Source: Metarhizium brunneum (lineage: Eukaryota; Ascomycota; Sordariomycetes; Hypocreales; Clavicipitaceae). From it: a stretch of DNA of 64,000 bases. The stretch is taken from the NCBI RefSeq assembly GCF_013426205.1, contig NC_089426.1, positions 4,030,001 to 4,094,000 of the forward strand. Reading direction: 5' to 3'. The position numbers were made by a program, and so were the translations under genes. Position 1 is the first letter of the stretch. Every line of letters starts with the position of its first letter. Under the pieces are notes generated by a model, which ran no database searches, was not told where the DNA came from, and saw only the letters and a program-made list of their open reading frames with translations. This document shows positions 1 through 12,700 of this stretch, in pieces.

Positions 1-1047
1 CAAGTGATCGCCAGTACACCAAGTGTGAGAACCACTGCCTTGTGCATGACGACCGCAACAGGTGTAGTCTGCAGTGATGACTGGCTTGTTGACCCATGTA
101 GCCACACACAGTCGTACGATATCGCAGAATAGTGATGAGGAGCAGCTTCGAATATTGTTTGGCGAGGTCAGTAGAGTCTTGCAGGCAGAACAAGCCTGCT
201 TTATACTTCGAATGAACCGGACTCTTGCTCGCCTTGCATACAATGACCAAATACTTGTGTCAGTGCTGACGGAAGAGTAACAGGCAAGGAGACGGTTTCC
301 CAGAGCTTGGCGTCATCGGGGACAATAGTCTTGTACTCAATGCCACGGCTAGGGACCGAATCATATTTTAACGCATGGCTGTATAAAAACAGCTTCCATC
401 CGTGTTAGAAGTTCCACTACGCATTTATACTTTGAGCCATGCAACCTACTTGGCTGTCCGCGGTCCCCTTGGCGGCATTAGTTCACCAGGCAAAAGACGG
501 CATTGAACGATGCCATCTCAGGCGGATGTGGCTAAAGGCTGGCGAAAGAGCCGGAAGGCGATGAAGTAGCTGTAACAAAACTTGTCGCTCAATCTGTCCA
601 AGCGAGCACTCATCAAGCGTGAGAGATTGAGGGCAGTGTTGATAACCGTGAGATATTTGCTGCAACGGAAACTCGGAGAGCTCAAAGTTGGTTCAGCTGA
701 ATCTGGATCGAAATCAGTTGGCATATGGCTCTTCACTAGCAGTAGTGACTCCAGTCCTTCGGCATCGAGGCGTCTTGTAGAAGCTCAACTTGACGAAAGC
801 CAGATTAGCCGCCCCCAGCTCCCATGTCTCTTTGGGTTAGCACATGGGTATCATGGGGCCCCAAGTTCCACATGGGACTGTCGTATCGTTGGCCCATTCG
901 ATATTGTGTGGGCTTCTTGGCCCAAAACTGAGTGTGGCCACGCATCACAGGTTGCAAGATGACTGATTCTGAACAGACAAAATACTCAGCTCGAGCAGCC
1001 CAGCCCACAAGCTAAACAACTAGACGTGGGCACAGCCCGTGCAAGCA
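1..1047. other. Window start, no recognisable gene
   Basis: Only short open frames without family features are present. A frame from 439 gives a 41-residue peptide and a frame near 582 gives about 126 residues; neither has a domain I recognise nor a clear splice pattern. The last few hundred bases probably hold the promoter of the downstream acetyltransferase gene. I see nothing else. Confidence 0.5.
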
Positions 1048-1845
1048 ATGACTTTCGACGACGCAGCCATGGCCGCAGAGCAATCTGGCATTCTCATAGA
1101 GCAAATCAACACGGCCGAAGACATGGTTGAGGCAATCAACCCCGTCTGCGAAACGTTCGGTAAACAGACGCATGATGGCTTGTGGACAGCCATGAACCCA
1201 AGCTGGGACACTCCGCAAGGAAAGGCACAGGCGACCTCTCGTATGGTACATCGTTGGCGAGCAGCCACCAAGGATCACCAGGGCCGTCCGAATACAATAT
1301 TCCTCAAGGCAACGGTACCCCGTGACGGAGCGGCTCCAGGAGGGGCACGCAAGATTGTCGGCACAGCCATTTGGCTCCAACTCTCCAGCGTTGCCGGCCA
1401 CGGCGATCTGCCCGCCGAAGACCTGAGCAAAGCCCTCGATCTTGACAAGATATATCCGGGGAACGAGGCGGAGCAAAGGTACCTCTGCCAGGCGATCCAT
1501 TCTCTTCATCGCCAGCGTATAGACCTGGTGAAGAAAAAGGCCGACTCCTTGCCTCCCTCTGCCATGGTCCTTGACTTGTGTGTCGTCGACCCGGCCTACC
1601 AAGGCAGGGGCATCGCAAAGCAGCTGGTTCAATGGGGGCTGGACGAGGCAAAGACCAGGGGAGGTTTGGAGTGTATCACGGAGGCTTCAGTCATGGGGAG
1701 ACGAGTGTATGAGAAGATGGGGTTTCGACAGGAAGGCCCAGAAATTGTCTACGTGGTTGATGAGCAATTTGCGCATCGTGATCGACCTTCGAATGTTTTC
1801 ATGAGGACTGGGAACGGCGAGCTGGGCTCGCTTTCGACAGTCTAA
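1048..1845 (+). CDS. GNAT-family N-acetyltransferase
   Basis: A single-exon gene of 265 residues. The frame opens nine bases earlier at a GTG, but 1048 is the first ATG and is taken as the start. The C-terminal half carries the GNAT acetyl-CoA fold: a beta strand reading LDLCVVDP, then the pyrophosphate-binding loop QGRGIA (about residues 183-189) and helix KQLVQWGLDEA, followed by an ASVMGRRVYEKMGF strand-helix typical of fungal GNATs. The N-terminal half, with a Trp-rich segment around residues 45-70, resembles the substrate-binding part of fungal acetyltransferases of unknown substrate. By family it should transfer acetyl from acetyl-CoA to an amine, probably in the cytosol since no signal peptide is visible. 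The substrate cannot be read from the sequence. Confidence 0.85.
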   Translation: MTFDDAAMAAEQSGILIEQINTAEDMVEAINPVCETFGKQTHDGLWTAMNPSWDTPQGKAQATSRMVHRWRAATKDHQGRPNTIFLKATVPRDGAAPGGARKIVGTAIWLQLSSVAGHGDLPAEDLSKALDLDKIYPGNEAEQRYLCQAIHSLHRQRIDLVKKKADSLPPSAMVLDLCVVDPAYQGRGIAKQLVQWGLDEAKTRGGLECITEASVMGRRVYEKMGFRQEGPEIVYVVDEQFAHRDRPSNVFMRTGNGELGSLSTV

Positions 1846-4800
1846 AGTCCATGTCGGGCGGGTTTTCGAATTGCTGGTGATGTTTGGGAACAGCTTTAAT
1901 CTTGCAACGCGTTGCAGTTCCGGGTACATCTGTAAAGATAAAATTGGCCTTTAAAACACCTGGTCGCGTAGGATAGGTCTAGTGCAAACTCTCTTGGCAA
2001 GTTACGCCGTGGAATTCATCCCGTCACAGGGTAGGTGACGTGGCGTGCAAACCTTGTATGGTGTAAGGGCTCTTGGGGTGTCATTGACAGCATGTCTTAG
2101 CTTTGGCGGAGGTTTGCTGCTCCCAAGGCATAACCCGATGGACGAAGGATCAAGCTCTCTCCAGTTCTGGGCGCCAGAGGTTTTACAAGGTCGACTGACC
2201 GTTCTGGGAGCGGGAGCGTACCCGTGATCGATCAATCACTGATATCTGGAAGTTGGCGAGAGTCGCTGCAGCACTGGGCGACGCAAGCAGCCACGTGTGG
2301 ATACGTGAATCTAGGAGCAGGAATTAGTCAGCGCCCTCCGAGGATCGACAACTCCGAGATTTCTTGCCTCGACTCTGGGTAGCACTCAAGCCAAGGAGTA
2401 GACAGCCGTCGGCGTCACACAATGCATGAAGCAGGAACCCATCGTGCCTTGACGCCGAGATCCTGGTCGGAGCCGTTCGTCCCATGCGGTATCGCCACGA
2501 CGTTGAGTCACTGCGCTACCGCGATATTGTGCGGAGTACGGAGCAGCTGCCAGCCGTCGGCCGATATGGGAAGGTGAATAGTATTGACCCAGTGGTGGAA
2601 TATCTGGGACAAACGATCCCAGCGAGGATTGCCAAATCGAGGTTTATTGGTGGAGGCAAGCTTGAATGCATCATGGGCACGTCAATTTACGTGATGCAGG
2701 CCCAAGGACAAGACATGGGGTTCTCACTCCGGTTTGCGATTTGCGAGGAGCACAGAACAGAGCCGGGAGGTTGGTCGAGTCCGATGCAGCTGCGGGTAGG
2801 AGGTGGTCCTGTCTGGTTGGGATACGAGGTTCGTTTCTCCTCTGTCTTGGATGAAAATTGAGCGAGATTCCGCATGCAAGAGTCCTGCATCATTTTCACC
2901 CTCCCGAGAGATTTGCGCAGCCTTGTCGGTCGTGTACTTGGGGTGTTCTCGTTGGGAAGGAGCCAACGAGGCCTGAAATTGCCGTGTGCAGGCAACTTGG
3001 AATTGTCGAGTGAAGGAGGGAAGGAAGGAAGCCCCGCGTGCATTTGATCCTTGCGAACAACGTATCGCCACCCATCGCGCGCGACAGATCAGACCTCGAC
3101 TGCCGTCATCCTCTGCAACGGCGACAGAGGCACGCGAGAGATGGGCATCGCTGTTATTGTTCCACAATGTAACCCGTCTATCTACACCCTGCGCCCTTCC
3201 GCCTTACTCCAACCTTGTTCTTCCTCGCGAAACTGCCTCGCTTCGTCCTGCTGGTCGGGCCGCAACCCGCGACACTGTCCAACATGCAGCGTGACCTCAC
3301 CGTTTGCTCAAGTGCAGTATGTAGTGCTACCACCATGCACCTTGCTGAGTTCTGTTGCGGGACTTGGGTACAGCTGACCGATAGACTGCCTGCCCGTGGC
3401 CTGAATGGGAACCGTACTGCATATCATAAACATGGCGGCCGGGACAGGCCATGATGTTCGGGCCACTCCGCCGAACATGGTCAACATTGCTATCGAACAA
3501 AAGTTCGCAGTTACACCTGCCGGATCTAGTCAGCCATGGTGCTCTTCGAGTATGTACGCTTAGTATATTCTTTTTCTTGGCAAAACGGCACTGACAGCAG
3601 CTGCAAAGTGGAGTGAGCGGCTTTAAGACGAGGCACAAGACCCTCAACCAGAGACAACGCCAGCCAAAATGACAATGGACACATGACTTTCCAAACGGGC
3701 CAATGCCGGGGTCTACGATAGGGTCTATGTCTCTCCTATTACGCTATGTAAAGAGTTACCCGCTGAAAGGTTTCAATCTGAAGCTGCCGCCCCCCGGAAT
3801 ATAACCTGCAGCAGCTTGTTCCCATGTTGATATGAGGTTGCTTGCAGTCACCAAACAGGGCAGCTCCAAAAGAATAAGATGACTACCCCACGGCAGGGGC
3901 TAGTACCTTATGCCTTCAACCGCTTCAGAGTGGGGAAGATGCAGCCGCTGGACGACCCCAGGGTCTCGATGTCAACCTTGTGCAAGGATTGTAGTGATCC
4001 CCACAGCACAATCTCCAGGCCGGGACAAGCAAAGCAACTCCACGAGCCGACTCCAAAACCAATTGTTTTAAACATTACCCCACAGCCCATTTGATAGAAA
4101 CGGGCACCAGCGATATGTTGGATCAAGAAATAAGGATCAATGAACATACAGCGGGCAGCGAAGCCTTCAGGGAGCTAACCTCGGTGGCATGGCTGCTCAA
4201 TTTTGCCAGCGCCGATCTCGGAGATTGGTGCGTCGTCCAAGACGACTGTTTGGGCCATCCGAGCTTTCTTTTTCGGTGTTTCGGTGGTCGACATGCAGTG
4301 TCTTGACATTCTACAATGCAAGTTTGACCGTCGCATGAAGGCCACACAGAACGGGAGCCTGTTCATTCGACCGGGAGGGAGAGCCAAGTCTCGTGCTGAG
4401 ACCGCTGGGCGCCGTCTCGTTGGCCCCCCTTCCAACCCAGCCTTGCGGAAATCGACTGCCCATCTCAACAGTCCTCGTTGCAGCTCGTCGTGGCCAGGCT
4501 ATGAGCTCTGCCACGCCAAGTCACCTCGCTGTTCTTGAATATTTCTCCCGTTGGACAATGAGCGAGGAAAACCATGTGCCGGGTCAGACAGCCAGCCCAT
4601 GGTGAGGTAAGGCGATCCACTGTCTCACCAGCCGACAAGCCGTTGAGCGGGCCGCGACTGGTGGCTAAGTGCATCTGTCGATGGCGATTGAAGTTGTTCT
4701 CTGGATTCCGCGTTTGTCGGGGCATACTTGCTCTATTACGCTTGGCCAATATTCTGGGCGGTCACGCAAGGCTACAAGCCGTGCCTAGATGCACGAATCC

Positions 4801-5990
4801 ACATGCCCAGCGACGCACCTTCGGGCTTGTCTTGTCTAGTCCCATTTCCCCGACCACTTGGTGAGCCTCTTGTGCTTTCTGGAAACGTGGCCAACATGTC
4901 CCCTCGGGTTCTGATCTGCGCTGTTTAATGTGCTACTGAGTGTTTTCCAAGCCTATCTGAGTACACAGCGCTTGCAAGTCGCTGAGATGAGCAAAGAACT
5001 TCTCACTACCTAGGTCCTACATAGAGACATGACTCCGCACGAGGTACGACGGGGGTACCCCTACGGTCGCATATTAGCTAATCTACAACACTTTATATGT
5101 ATAGAAAAAAGTAAATATAATTACTAAAGGCACGCGATAAATATGCACTATGTATACTGTTACAAGTGCAGCCAAAGGAGCCAGCTTCTTTGAGCCCCAT
5201 TGGGTCATACATATGGGAGGGAGGTGCCGCTTGCCAGATATAGTAGGTGATACATGTAGCCAGCCAACTCAGGAACCCCACTCCACTCCCATCTAGATAT
5301 GTTACTTGACCGTCCTTGTTTTTTCTCGGTCTTGGTCTCATCCGCCGGCGGTGGTGAAATGGGCTCTTTGAGGCTTGGAACTCGTCTCAGGCACCCGTCT
5401 CCGGTAAACAATGGGTCTGGCGTCTGTGCACATGTGCTCATATCGCCATGCGCTGGGTCCTTCTCTTCCTCTCCGGGCAAGCTTCCGTGTTCCAAGTTCC
5501 AACCAACGCGATGCTCTGTCCACGGGCCACGGCAAGTCTCGAGGAAAGCAGTGCAACGCATTGGAGTCTGGAGCAGCAAACAACACCACGCCAACACTAA
5601 AGTCAACCCCTGCTCCCCGGGAACCGGGTCCTTCATGTGCTGCAACCCAGAGTAGTGAGCTTGAGCACGCCTATCTCGCTTTTGGTGTCGAACATTGCTC
5701 ACTTACATGACCTAAGACCCCAAAGTCCCTTGCCGGACCATGCATGCGTGACCAGGGGCCGCCTCTCCATCCCGACCCTAGTTCTGTACTTGCAGATTGT
5801 TGGAGAAGGCCAGTCGGGGGACTGCCAATTCGTGGAAGAAGCCATGAGCCGTAGGATAAAGGCCTCCTCGGTGGCTATATAGTAGGCTGCCATGGCCCCT
5901 CCTCCTTCTTGAATCCAGTGAAGCTGGTCAACTCCCCGATTTCCGTCTTTGTAGTTCACAGCTTGTCTGTTTCTCTGTTTCGTTGCTGCC
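1846..5990. other. 4.1-kb spacer without a recognisable gene
   Basis: Many overlapping short frames occur on both strands, the longest being 165 codons on the minus strand at 5205-5702. None shows a domain, a signal peptide with a plausible mature part, or matching splice sites. Base composition is close to the genome average, apart from an AT-rich stretch near 5080-5160. The last few hundred bases are the promoter of the subtilisin gene. Confidence 0.5.
5875..5882 (+). promoter_or_regulatory. TATA box of the subtilisin gene
   Basis: The sequence CTATATAG lies about 110 nt before the subtilisin ATG, a normal distance for a strongly regulated fungal gene. A very short upstream frame (ATG at 5892, stop at 5910-5912) lies between the box and the start codon; whether it is transcribed depends on the start site. 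Confidence 0.5.
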
Positions 5991-8818
5991 ATGGTGGGAC
6001 TCTCACTTGTCGTGTCGCTCGTGGCGGCCGCTGCGTCCGCCTTGGCCGCAGATGCTCAGGACGATAAAGTTGTCAAGACGATCGTTCCCGGCGCGTACAT
6101 TTTCGAACTGGAGGCCGGCCATGTGAGTTGTTTGTTCCGCCGGAACAACTCTATACGACCCAATGGCGTCATGTGTAGTTTCATGCGGCCTCGGCTAATA
6201 CTCGTCTAGGACCCTGCTGCTTTCGAGCAGACGGTTGGCAAGGATGGTACGACCCGAATGAAGCTCGACTATGAGTTGTTCAAGGGCGTCTCGGTTCAAT
6301 TGCACGACGTCGACAAGGCTCACGAAAAGGCAGCCAAGCTGGCCGATACACCGGCTGTCAAGGCTGTGTACCCGGTCCAGCTCTTCAACATGCCCAAGCC
6401 CAAAGTCGAATGGATTGCCCAGGACGGCACCAAGGCGCCGGGTGGTCTCCTTTCCTCGAGGGCTGATGATGGCGCTGACACGTTTTCCCCTCATGTCATG
6501 ACACAGGTGGACAAGCTCCGTGCAAAGGGAATTACCGGCAAGGGCGTTAAGATTGCCGTTGTTGATACTGGTGTAAGTGAACGCATTCAAGGCTTCCCAT
6601 GCCGTTCTGGGAGCACATCCGCGACGAGGCTAGGAATTGACCTCTACTGGCGCAGATTGATTACAAACACCCAGCTTTGGGTGGCTGCTTCGGCGAAGGC
6701 TGCCTGGTCGCCTTCGGAACAGACTTGGTCGGCGATGCCTATGACGGCTTCAACACGCCTCACCCTGATCCCGACCCCATGGACTGTGGTGGCCACGGTT
6801 CGCACGTTGCCGGCATCGTCGCCGCCCAGCCCAACACGTACGGGTTCACTGGTGCCGCTCCTGGCGCGACCTTGGGGGCCTACCGTGTGTTTGGCTGCAA
6901 GGGTCAGGCTGGTAACGATGTCCTGATTGCAGCTTTCAACCAGGCTTATCAGGATGGTGCCAACATCATCACGGCATCTATTGGCGGGCCTAGCGGTTGG
7001 TCTGAGGATCCATGGGCTGAGGCTGTCTCCCGAATCGTTGATAAGGGCGTGCCTTGTACTGTTTCTGCGGGCAATGAAGGTGCAGAAGGCATCTTCTATG
7101 CTAGCACTGCCGCCAACGGCCGTCGCGTCTCAGCCATTGCTTCGTATGACAATGTCCAGACCCCTACTCTCATCTACAGCTCCCAATATCAGGTAGACGG
7201 CGATGCCGATACCAAGTTTGGCTACGTCCCTTCTGATCCTGCTAGCTGGGACGGCGTCACGCTGCCGGCATGGTCCAACAGCCTCGACCCTACAATCCCC
7301 GACGATGGCTGCGACGCTTTCCCGGCCAACACGCCTGATCTCAGCAAGTATGTTGTTCTGATCCGCCGGGGCTCTTGCTCTTTTGCGCAAAAGGTCAACA
7401 ACGCCGTGGCCAAGGGTGCCAAGTACGTGATTGTTTACAACAACAATGCTGTCGGTGCCATTCCGATGGACCTTACGGGAGTCCCTGCTGGTTCCATCAA
7501 GGCAGCATCGATGATTGACGGCACGACTGGTGCAACATTCATCAATGCTCTCAAGGATGGCAAAAAGCTTACACTGAAGATGGTGAGTCCTCAGAAGACG
7601 GACTCAGAGGTCAGCACTTCCAACAACACCGTTACTGGCGGCGCTCTGAGCACATTTACCAGTTGGGGCCCGACTTGGGAAATGGATACTAAGCCTCAGT
7701 TTGGTGCTGTTGGCGGTAATATTCTTTCCACTTATCCCCGAGCCTTGGGTAGTTATGCTGTTCTCTCCGGAACATCTATGTCCTGCCCTCAGACTGCTGG
7801 TATCATCGCTCTGATCCACGAGGTCCGCGGTACTTACGACCCTGAGCTGATTCAGAATTTGCTTTCTGCCAACGCTAACCCACAGCTGTTTAATGACGGC
7901 ACCAAATTTTACGATTTCTTGGCTCCCGTTCCGCAGCAAGGCGGTGGTCTAGTCCAGGCATATGATGCAGCCTATGCCACCACTCTTCTTTCGCCTTCCA
8001 GCTTGTCATTCAACGACACGGACCACTTTGTCGAGACGCTCAGCTTTAAGCTTCAGAATACCGACAGTAAGGGGATTACTTACAAGATCACCCATACTCC
8101 CGCCATGACGATGTATGCGTTGGGTGACGGTTCGCCCAGTGTTCAGCAGTTCCCGAATGTGGCGGTCCAAGCCGTTGCCACTATCAAGCTCAGCGAAACC
8201 AGCGTTACCCTCAACGGTGGCCAGTCCAAGTCTATCAGTGTTTCCCCTACCCCCCCTCAGGGGCTGGATGCCAAACGCCTTGCTCTTTGGTCTGGTTACA
8301 TTGTCATTAACGGCACCGATGGCACGTCTCTGTCTCTCCCCTACCAGGGACTTACCGGCTCCCTGCACAATTCTGCGGTCCTAGGTGCTAATAACACCTG
8401 GATCTCCAAGTCGACCGACAAAAAGTCCAACCCGGTTCCGCCCAACTCGACTTTTGTGATCCCCGCGCCGGGCAACGCCGGCTCCAACGACACTCTTCCC
8501 CAGCTCACTGTCGAATTGTACCTTGGCTCTCGAAAGATCCGCGCTGACATTGTGCCTCTGACGACGTGCCCTCCTAAGAACTTGACGACTGAATTCCAGG
8601 GCATCAAGACTATTGGCCAGCCGTACAACTTCCCTGCCCTCTGGGGAACTCGTGGTCTCAATACCTTCCCCTGGGACGGACGTCTTGACTCTGGCAATTA
8701 CGCTCCTCCTGGCAAGTACAAGTTTGTTGTGCGTGCCCTGAGGATCTTTGGCGACGAGAAGAAGAAGGACGATTGGGACGTTAGCACGTCACCGGCTTTG
8801 CACATTAAATATCAATAA
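5991..8818 (+). CDS. Secreted subtilisin-like serine protease with PA domain (Pr1C-like)
   Basis: Three exons (5991-6122, 6210-6572, 6656-8818) encode 885 residues. A signal peptide covers about residues 1-20 (LSLVVSLVAAAASALA), followed by an inhibitor-like propeptide to about residue 135. The catalytic triad is complete: Asp163 in VVDTG at the end of exon 2, His212 in GGHGSHVAG and Ser539 in SGTSMSCPQTAG. A protease-associated (PA) insert lies near residues 370-460 (RRGSCSFAQKV), and an Fn3-like C-terminal extension follows from about residue 590. This is the architecture of large bacterial-type (class I) subtilisins such as Metarhizium Pr1C and Bacillus Vpr. It should degrade host or environmental protein outside the cell. 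Both introns have GT...AG ends and keep the frame. Pr1C is the closest named relative by architecture; orthology is not proven. Confidence 0.93.
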
Positions 8819-9059
8819 ATATTACTGTTGCTAGTAGCTACTAGCCATATAAGACATTGGCCGCAGTGAATCATTGTCCGCCTCGCGGCTTGTTAGGTCC
8901 CACAAGAGGCAATATTGTAAGATTCTGCGGCGATTGTAATTTTGGTGATAAAATGCCTTTTATCTCATAGAATTAAAAGATCAGAGGTGGCATATCACGT
9001 GAGGTAAGACGCACGTCACACATAATACCCAGGTACGTGCCTAGGCACCGACTTATCAG

Positions 9060-9071
9060 CGGAGTACTCCG
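9060..9071. promoter_or_regulatory. Perfect CGG-N6-CCG palindrome
   Basis: CGGAGTACTCCG is a perfect 12-bp palindrome with CGG half-sites six bases apart, the geometry recognised by Ppr1-type Zn2Cys6 regulators. It contains one of the ACTCCGTA octamers that recur in the spacers of this window. A regulatory role for the gene starting at 9724 is inference; it could also be a scar of an inserted element. Confidence 0.35.
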
Positions 9072-9473
9072 TACTCGTGTCAGACCCAATTGTCATTGGA
9101 TCTGCACTTCGCCGCATTCCAGCGTAGCCAACCAATCACCAAATAGCAGGCAGCCAATCAGACGATCAGGAGTCCAACTTGCATCTTCAGGCAACAGCAT
9201 TTCCCTCGCGGGAAGAGGTTCGAGATGGTCGCTCCTTCCCCACAATGCGGCCGAGTTGGACTGTGCACTTGTTCCATCCAGGCTCATCGCCTTCGTCCCC
9301 ATTACAGGCAGCCAGATAAATGGCACTAGACAAAGGGATTTTAGGCTTCGCTGAAAGCTAAAGGTCGAGGTCGGCTGCGGCGACGTCGACGCGGTTGGCA
9401 AATTCCTGTGTCTTGTCCGTCTTCATCATCGCCACCCGCATAATTCATTGGTATACTTTGATCCCGGGGCCAC

Positions 9474-9508
9474 CGTTGGACGTTGGACGTTGGACGTTGG
9501 AACTTGGA
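9474..9508. repeat. CGTTGGA tandem repeat, four perfect copies
   Basis: Four exact copies of the 7-mer CGTTGGA occupy 9474-9501, followed by a fifth degenerate copy (ACTTGGA). The tract lies about 220 nt before the ATG of the HeLo/pseudokinase gene and is probably in its leader or core promoter. Confidence 0.85.
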
Positions 9509-9723
9509 ACAACCACCACGACCACGACTATCACCAAGGATTCCAGCTTCGCAGTAACCGCTGCAGGAAACCAGACTCTTGAGCAAGTATTCGCGCTGAG
9601 CATTGAGTTCGCATTGAGAACGGGCGCGGGCCCAGTGTGCGCCATCAATATACTCGCTTCAAGTGAGACGTACCATCTAACATCCGCTCGCATTTCACAC
9701 TGGTCGAGTAAATTCACGACATC

Positions 9724-12700
9724 ATGGAATCCTTCATCCCCATGGGCGGCTTTCAACTGCCGTTTCAACGCCGACTCAGCCGCCTCTACAACGACACCAA
9801 AAAATCAAGCGACTTTGTCAAGGAGCCCGTTCAAAATGAAGAGGACCCGGAGATGAAGACACTACATCGGAAACTGTGCATCCAAAAGGATCGCCTCGTC
9901 AGCTGGGGCCTTGAATGGTCAGACCCGAGCCAATCCACAGAAATTGACGAATCCCTCTCCAAGGCCGGCCTGAGCGAGGTCGTGGGAAGCATCATGTCCA
10001 CCATCAAAGACATCCTGGCTGAGGCGGAACCCCTTTGGCAGAGTTCGAGGCATGTTGTTGCTTCCAGCAGGGCATCGCCGGACAAGAAACTCCCCCTAGT
10101 TCAATGGGATAAGACTCGGTTTGAGGACCTTATTCGCGATCTCACTGCCTCAATTGACACCCTATATGACTTGTCGCGGACGAGGTCGTCGGGATACTTT
10201 CCTAGACGCATGTCCAAGACTACATACAAGTCGCTGGCTGCCGACGAGTTTAGACCATTTGAGTCGAGTCGTATGCAGACACCACAGCACATCGACCCCA
10301 TGACGCTCACGTTTCTGGGACCCAAACAGGAGGATGTATCCGCAGTCCCTCCGAGGCAAGTCGTCTTCATGAGCAAGATTGCATATTCCGAATTGACCCA
10401 GGGCACTACGACCAAGGCACCATGGGCCCCTCTACTCCTAGAGTATGCCACGTTTGACTCCATTTACTCCGTGACTGGAATCATGCCCCCAATGTCGCGA
10501 TTCGAAAAGTTGTCGTCTGGCCTACAGCAAGACCCCCAGCGTGCTCCAGGGACCTGGACGGGACTACCGCGTCTCTTGGGATACTTTGAAGACTTGGAGA
10601 ACTCACGAATCGGCCTCGTGTACAGGCTCCCGCCTTCCTTCAATGCCGTCTCCTTTGAGCCACGCACCAAGAACCCGCTGTATAATCTGCCGACGTTGCA
10701 TGACCTTCTCTCTCGCCAGGATGAACCACCCTTGGAAGCAAAGTTCAAATTGGCCTACAACCTCACCAATACCATCTTCGACATGCACACTAGGGGTGTC
10801 ACCCATGGTAACTTGGCTGCTAAAAACATCTCTTTTGGCAATGCTAGTACGGAAGGCGTCAATGCAGAAGATGGCGTTATTGACATCCGCCGACCTCTTG
10901 TATCTTCATTCGACATCTTCCCAGAAGACGAGGTTGCTTCCAAGCCGTCGCCTTGGAGACATCCTTTGGATCCTCACAGCTCACGAGGGTCTCCCGTTAG
11001 CAGGACTACGGATGAGCGTGTTCTCGAACTGTACTCGCTCGCCATGGTGCTGCTGTCCATTGGCTTGTGGACGCAGCTTGAGGCACTGCTCCCCAACTCG
11101 ACGTCCACCATTGTTCCTGCGTCCGCTTTGGATCGATTAACAGTGAAGTGCGGTACACTTTACGTGAAGGCGGTCCAATCCTGCTGGCACGCGGTTGATG
11201 ATGAGTTGAATGGACAATCAGGCGGGGAGGTTCTCTTATCAGCGATACAAACGCAAACTACGCGGTTCCTGGAGACTTGTTGCATTTTGGATGGCGTGAG
11301 TGATCTCGAGCAGCGTCTAGACCAGGAAGTGCGCGACACAGCCGTGACGCAGCAGCAGCAGCGGCTTGAACCTACCAAGGATACCAAATCTCCATCGGGG
11401 TATCCTGCAGACAAGAAAGCCTCGGTGCCGCCGCCTGACTCTAAACGAAGGCTAGTGGGACACGTAGACCTGGCGGGGGAGGATGTCGACGGTACAGAAA
11501 CCTTGATGACTGATTTAGCCTTGTCCTCGACTAACATATTGGCAGATTCCCCGGGCAAGCAGAAAATGAGGCTATATCCTCATGTACCACTCCCGCCCGA
11601 TGTTGTCGACAAGTGGAACACCATCTTGATGCCCCAAATCAACCAGGCTCTTCGCCACTTTTATCGAAAGCACCCCGAATCTGTTGAAATCTCTTTAGAA
11701 TCAGTCGGGACGAGCCCCCAGGCTGCGCAGCCGACCGTCTTGGTTGTTTGTACCTCGGTTGGAAAAGTCCGCGCTATTTTGAAGAAACGAATTGGCGAAC
11801 TCTTTGACGGCACGACTGGATTCTCACTCAAGGTGTGCCGGGGCCACGTTCTCCGGTCCCGGCGCTTCTCGAAATCAGTTTTCCGGTCCATGGCCCGAGC
11901 AAATGCCGCCGACGGCGACAGCGAGGACGAGGTGGAGGCAGTAAATCCGCAATATCAGGAATACCCGGGGAATGGAGCCAGCATTGGCGCATGGATCGGC
12001 GACCGACATTTGCCGCCAGTTAGTTTCGGCGGCCTTGTCATGGTCGATGATAAGCCGTATGGCATGACGGTCCATCACATGCTCGATGACCCGGACCCGG
12101 ACCAGGCTCAAGTAGACACCCTGCGTAGCAGTGCGGCTCCAGGCCATGACTGGTATGCTGGGTTTATTCAGGGCAGCGGGGATGAAGAAGATTTTGCGTA
12201 CGAGTTGTCAGACTCGGAATCTGAGCCATACTCTGAAACCGACATTACCAGCGACTACGGCGACGATGAAGAAGAAGAAGGGGGAGAAGACGAGTTTGAG
12301 CCAGGCGATATTCCAGGAATTGAGCCGGGATGCGGCGACGGCTATGTGGTAACGCAGCCAGCTTTGGATGACGTCGAGAAGGGCTTCTATCCTTGTGCAG
12401 AAACCGAAGACGAAGACCACCTTGACACCTACAGCTTGGGCGAGGTTTATGCCTCTAGTGGCATCCGCCGCAAGCAGGCACAAGGCCTGATCCATGAAGT
12501 GGATTGGGCGCTGTTTGAGTTTGCCGACGGCCGCCTCCCCGGGGAAAATGCCATGCCTCGTTGTGAGGACGGCAAACCTCGGTCAGATTCGAGCGACGAC
12601 GTGGCCAAACTACGGCCTACAACAGTCGCGCCCTCATCTTCGCTGCCGGGGATGGAGGTGCAGTGCGTGGCTCGAACGAGCGGCCTGCAAAGCGGTCAGA

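Larger units (their letters stand above)
8819..9723. other. Spacer and 5' leader of the HeLo/pseudokinase gene
   Basis: No gene is seen. The interval holds the 3' end of the protease gene, a perfect CGG-N6-CCG palindrome at 9060-9071, and a CGTTGGA tandem repeat at 9474-9501. A CA/AC-rich stretch follows the repeat, as often seen in fungal leaders. Confidence 0.55.

Noticed and set aside
2484..2861. 125-codon plus-strand frame
   Set aside because: No domain or splice context, and no clear coding bias; too weak to call.
5205..5702. 165-codon frame on the minus strand
   Set aside because: No recognisable domain, mixed composition, overlapping frames of similar size on the other strand, no convincing promoter.
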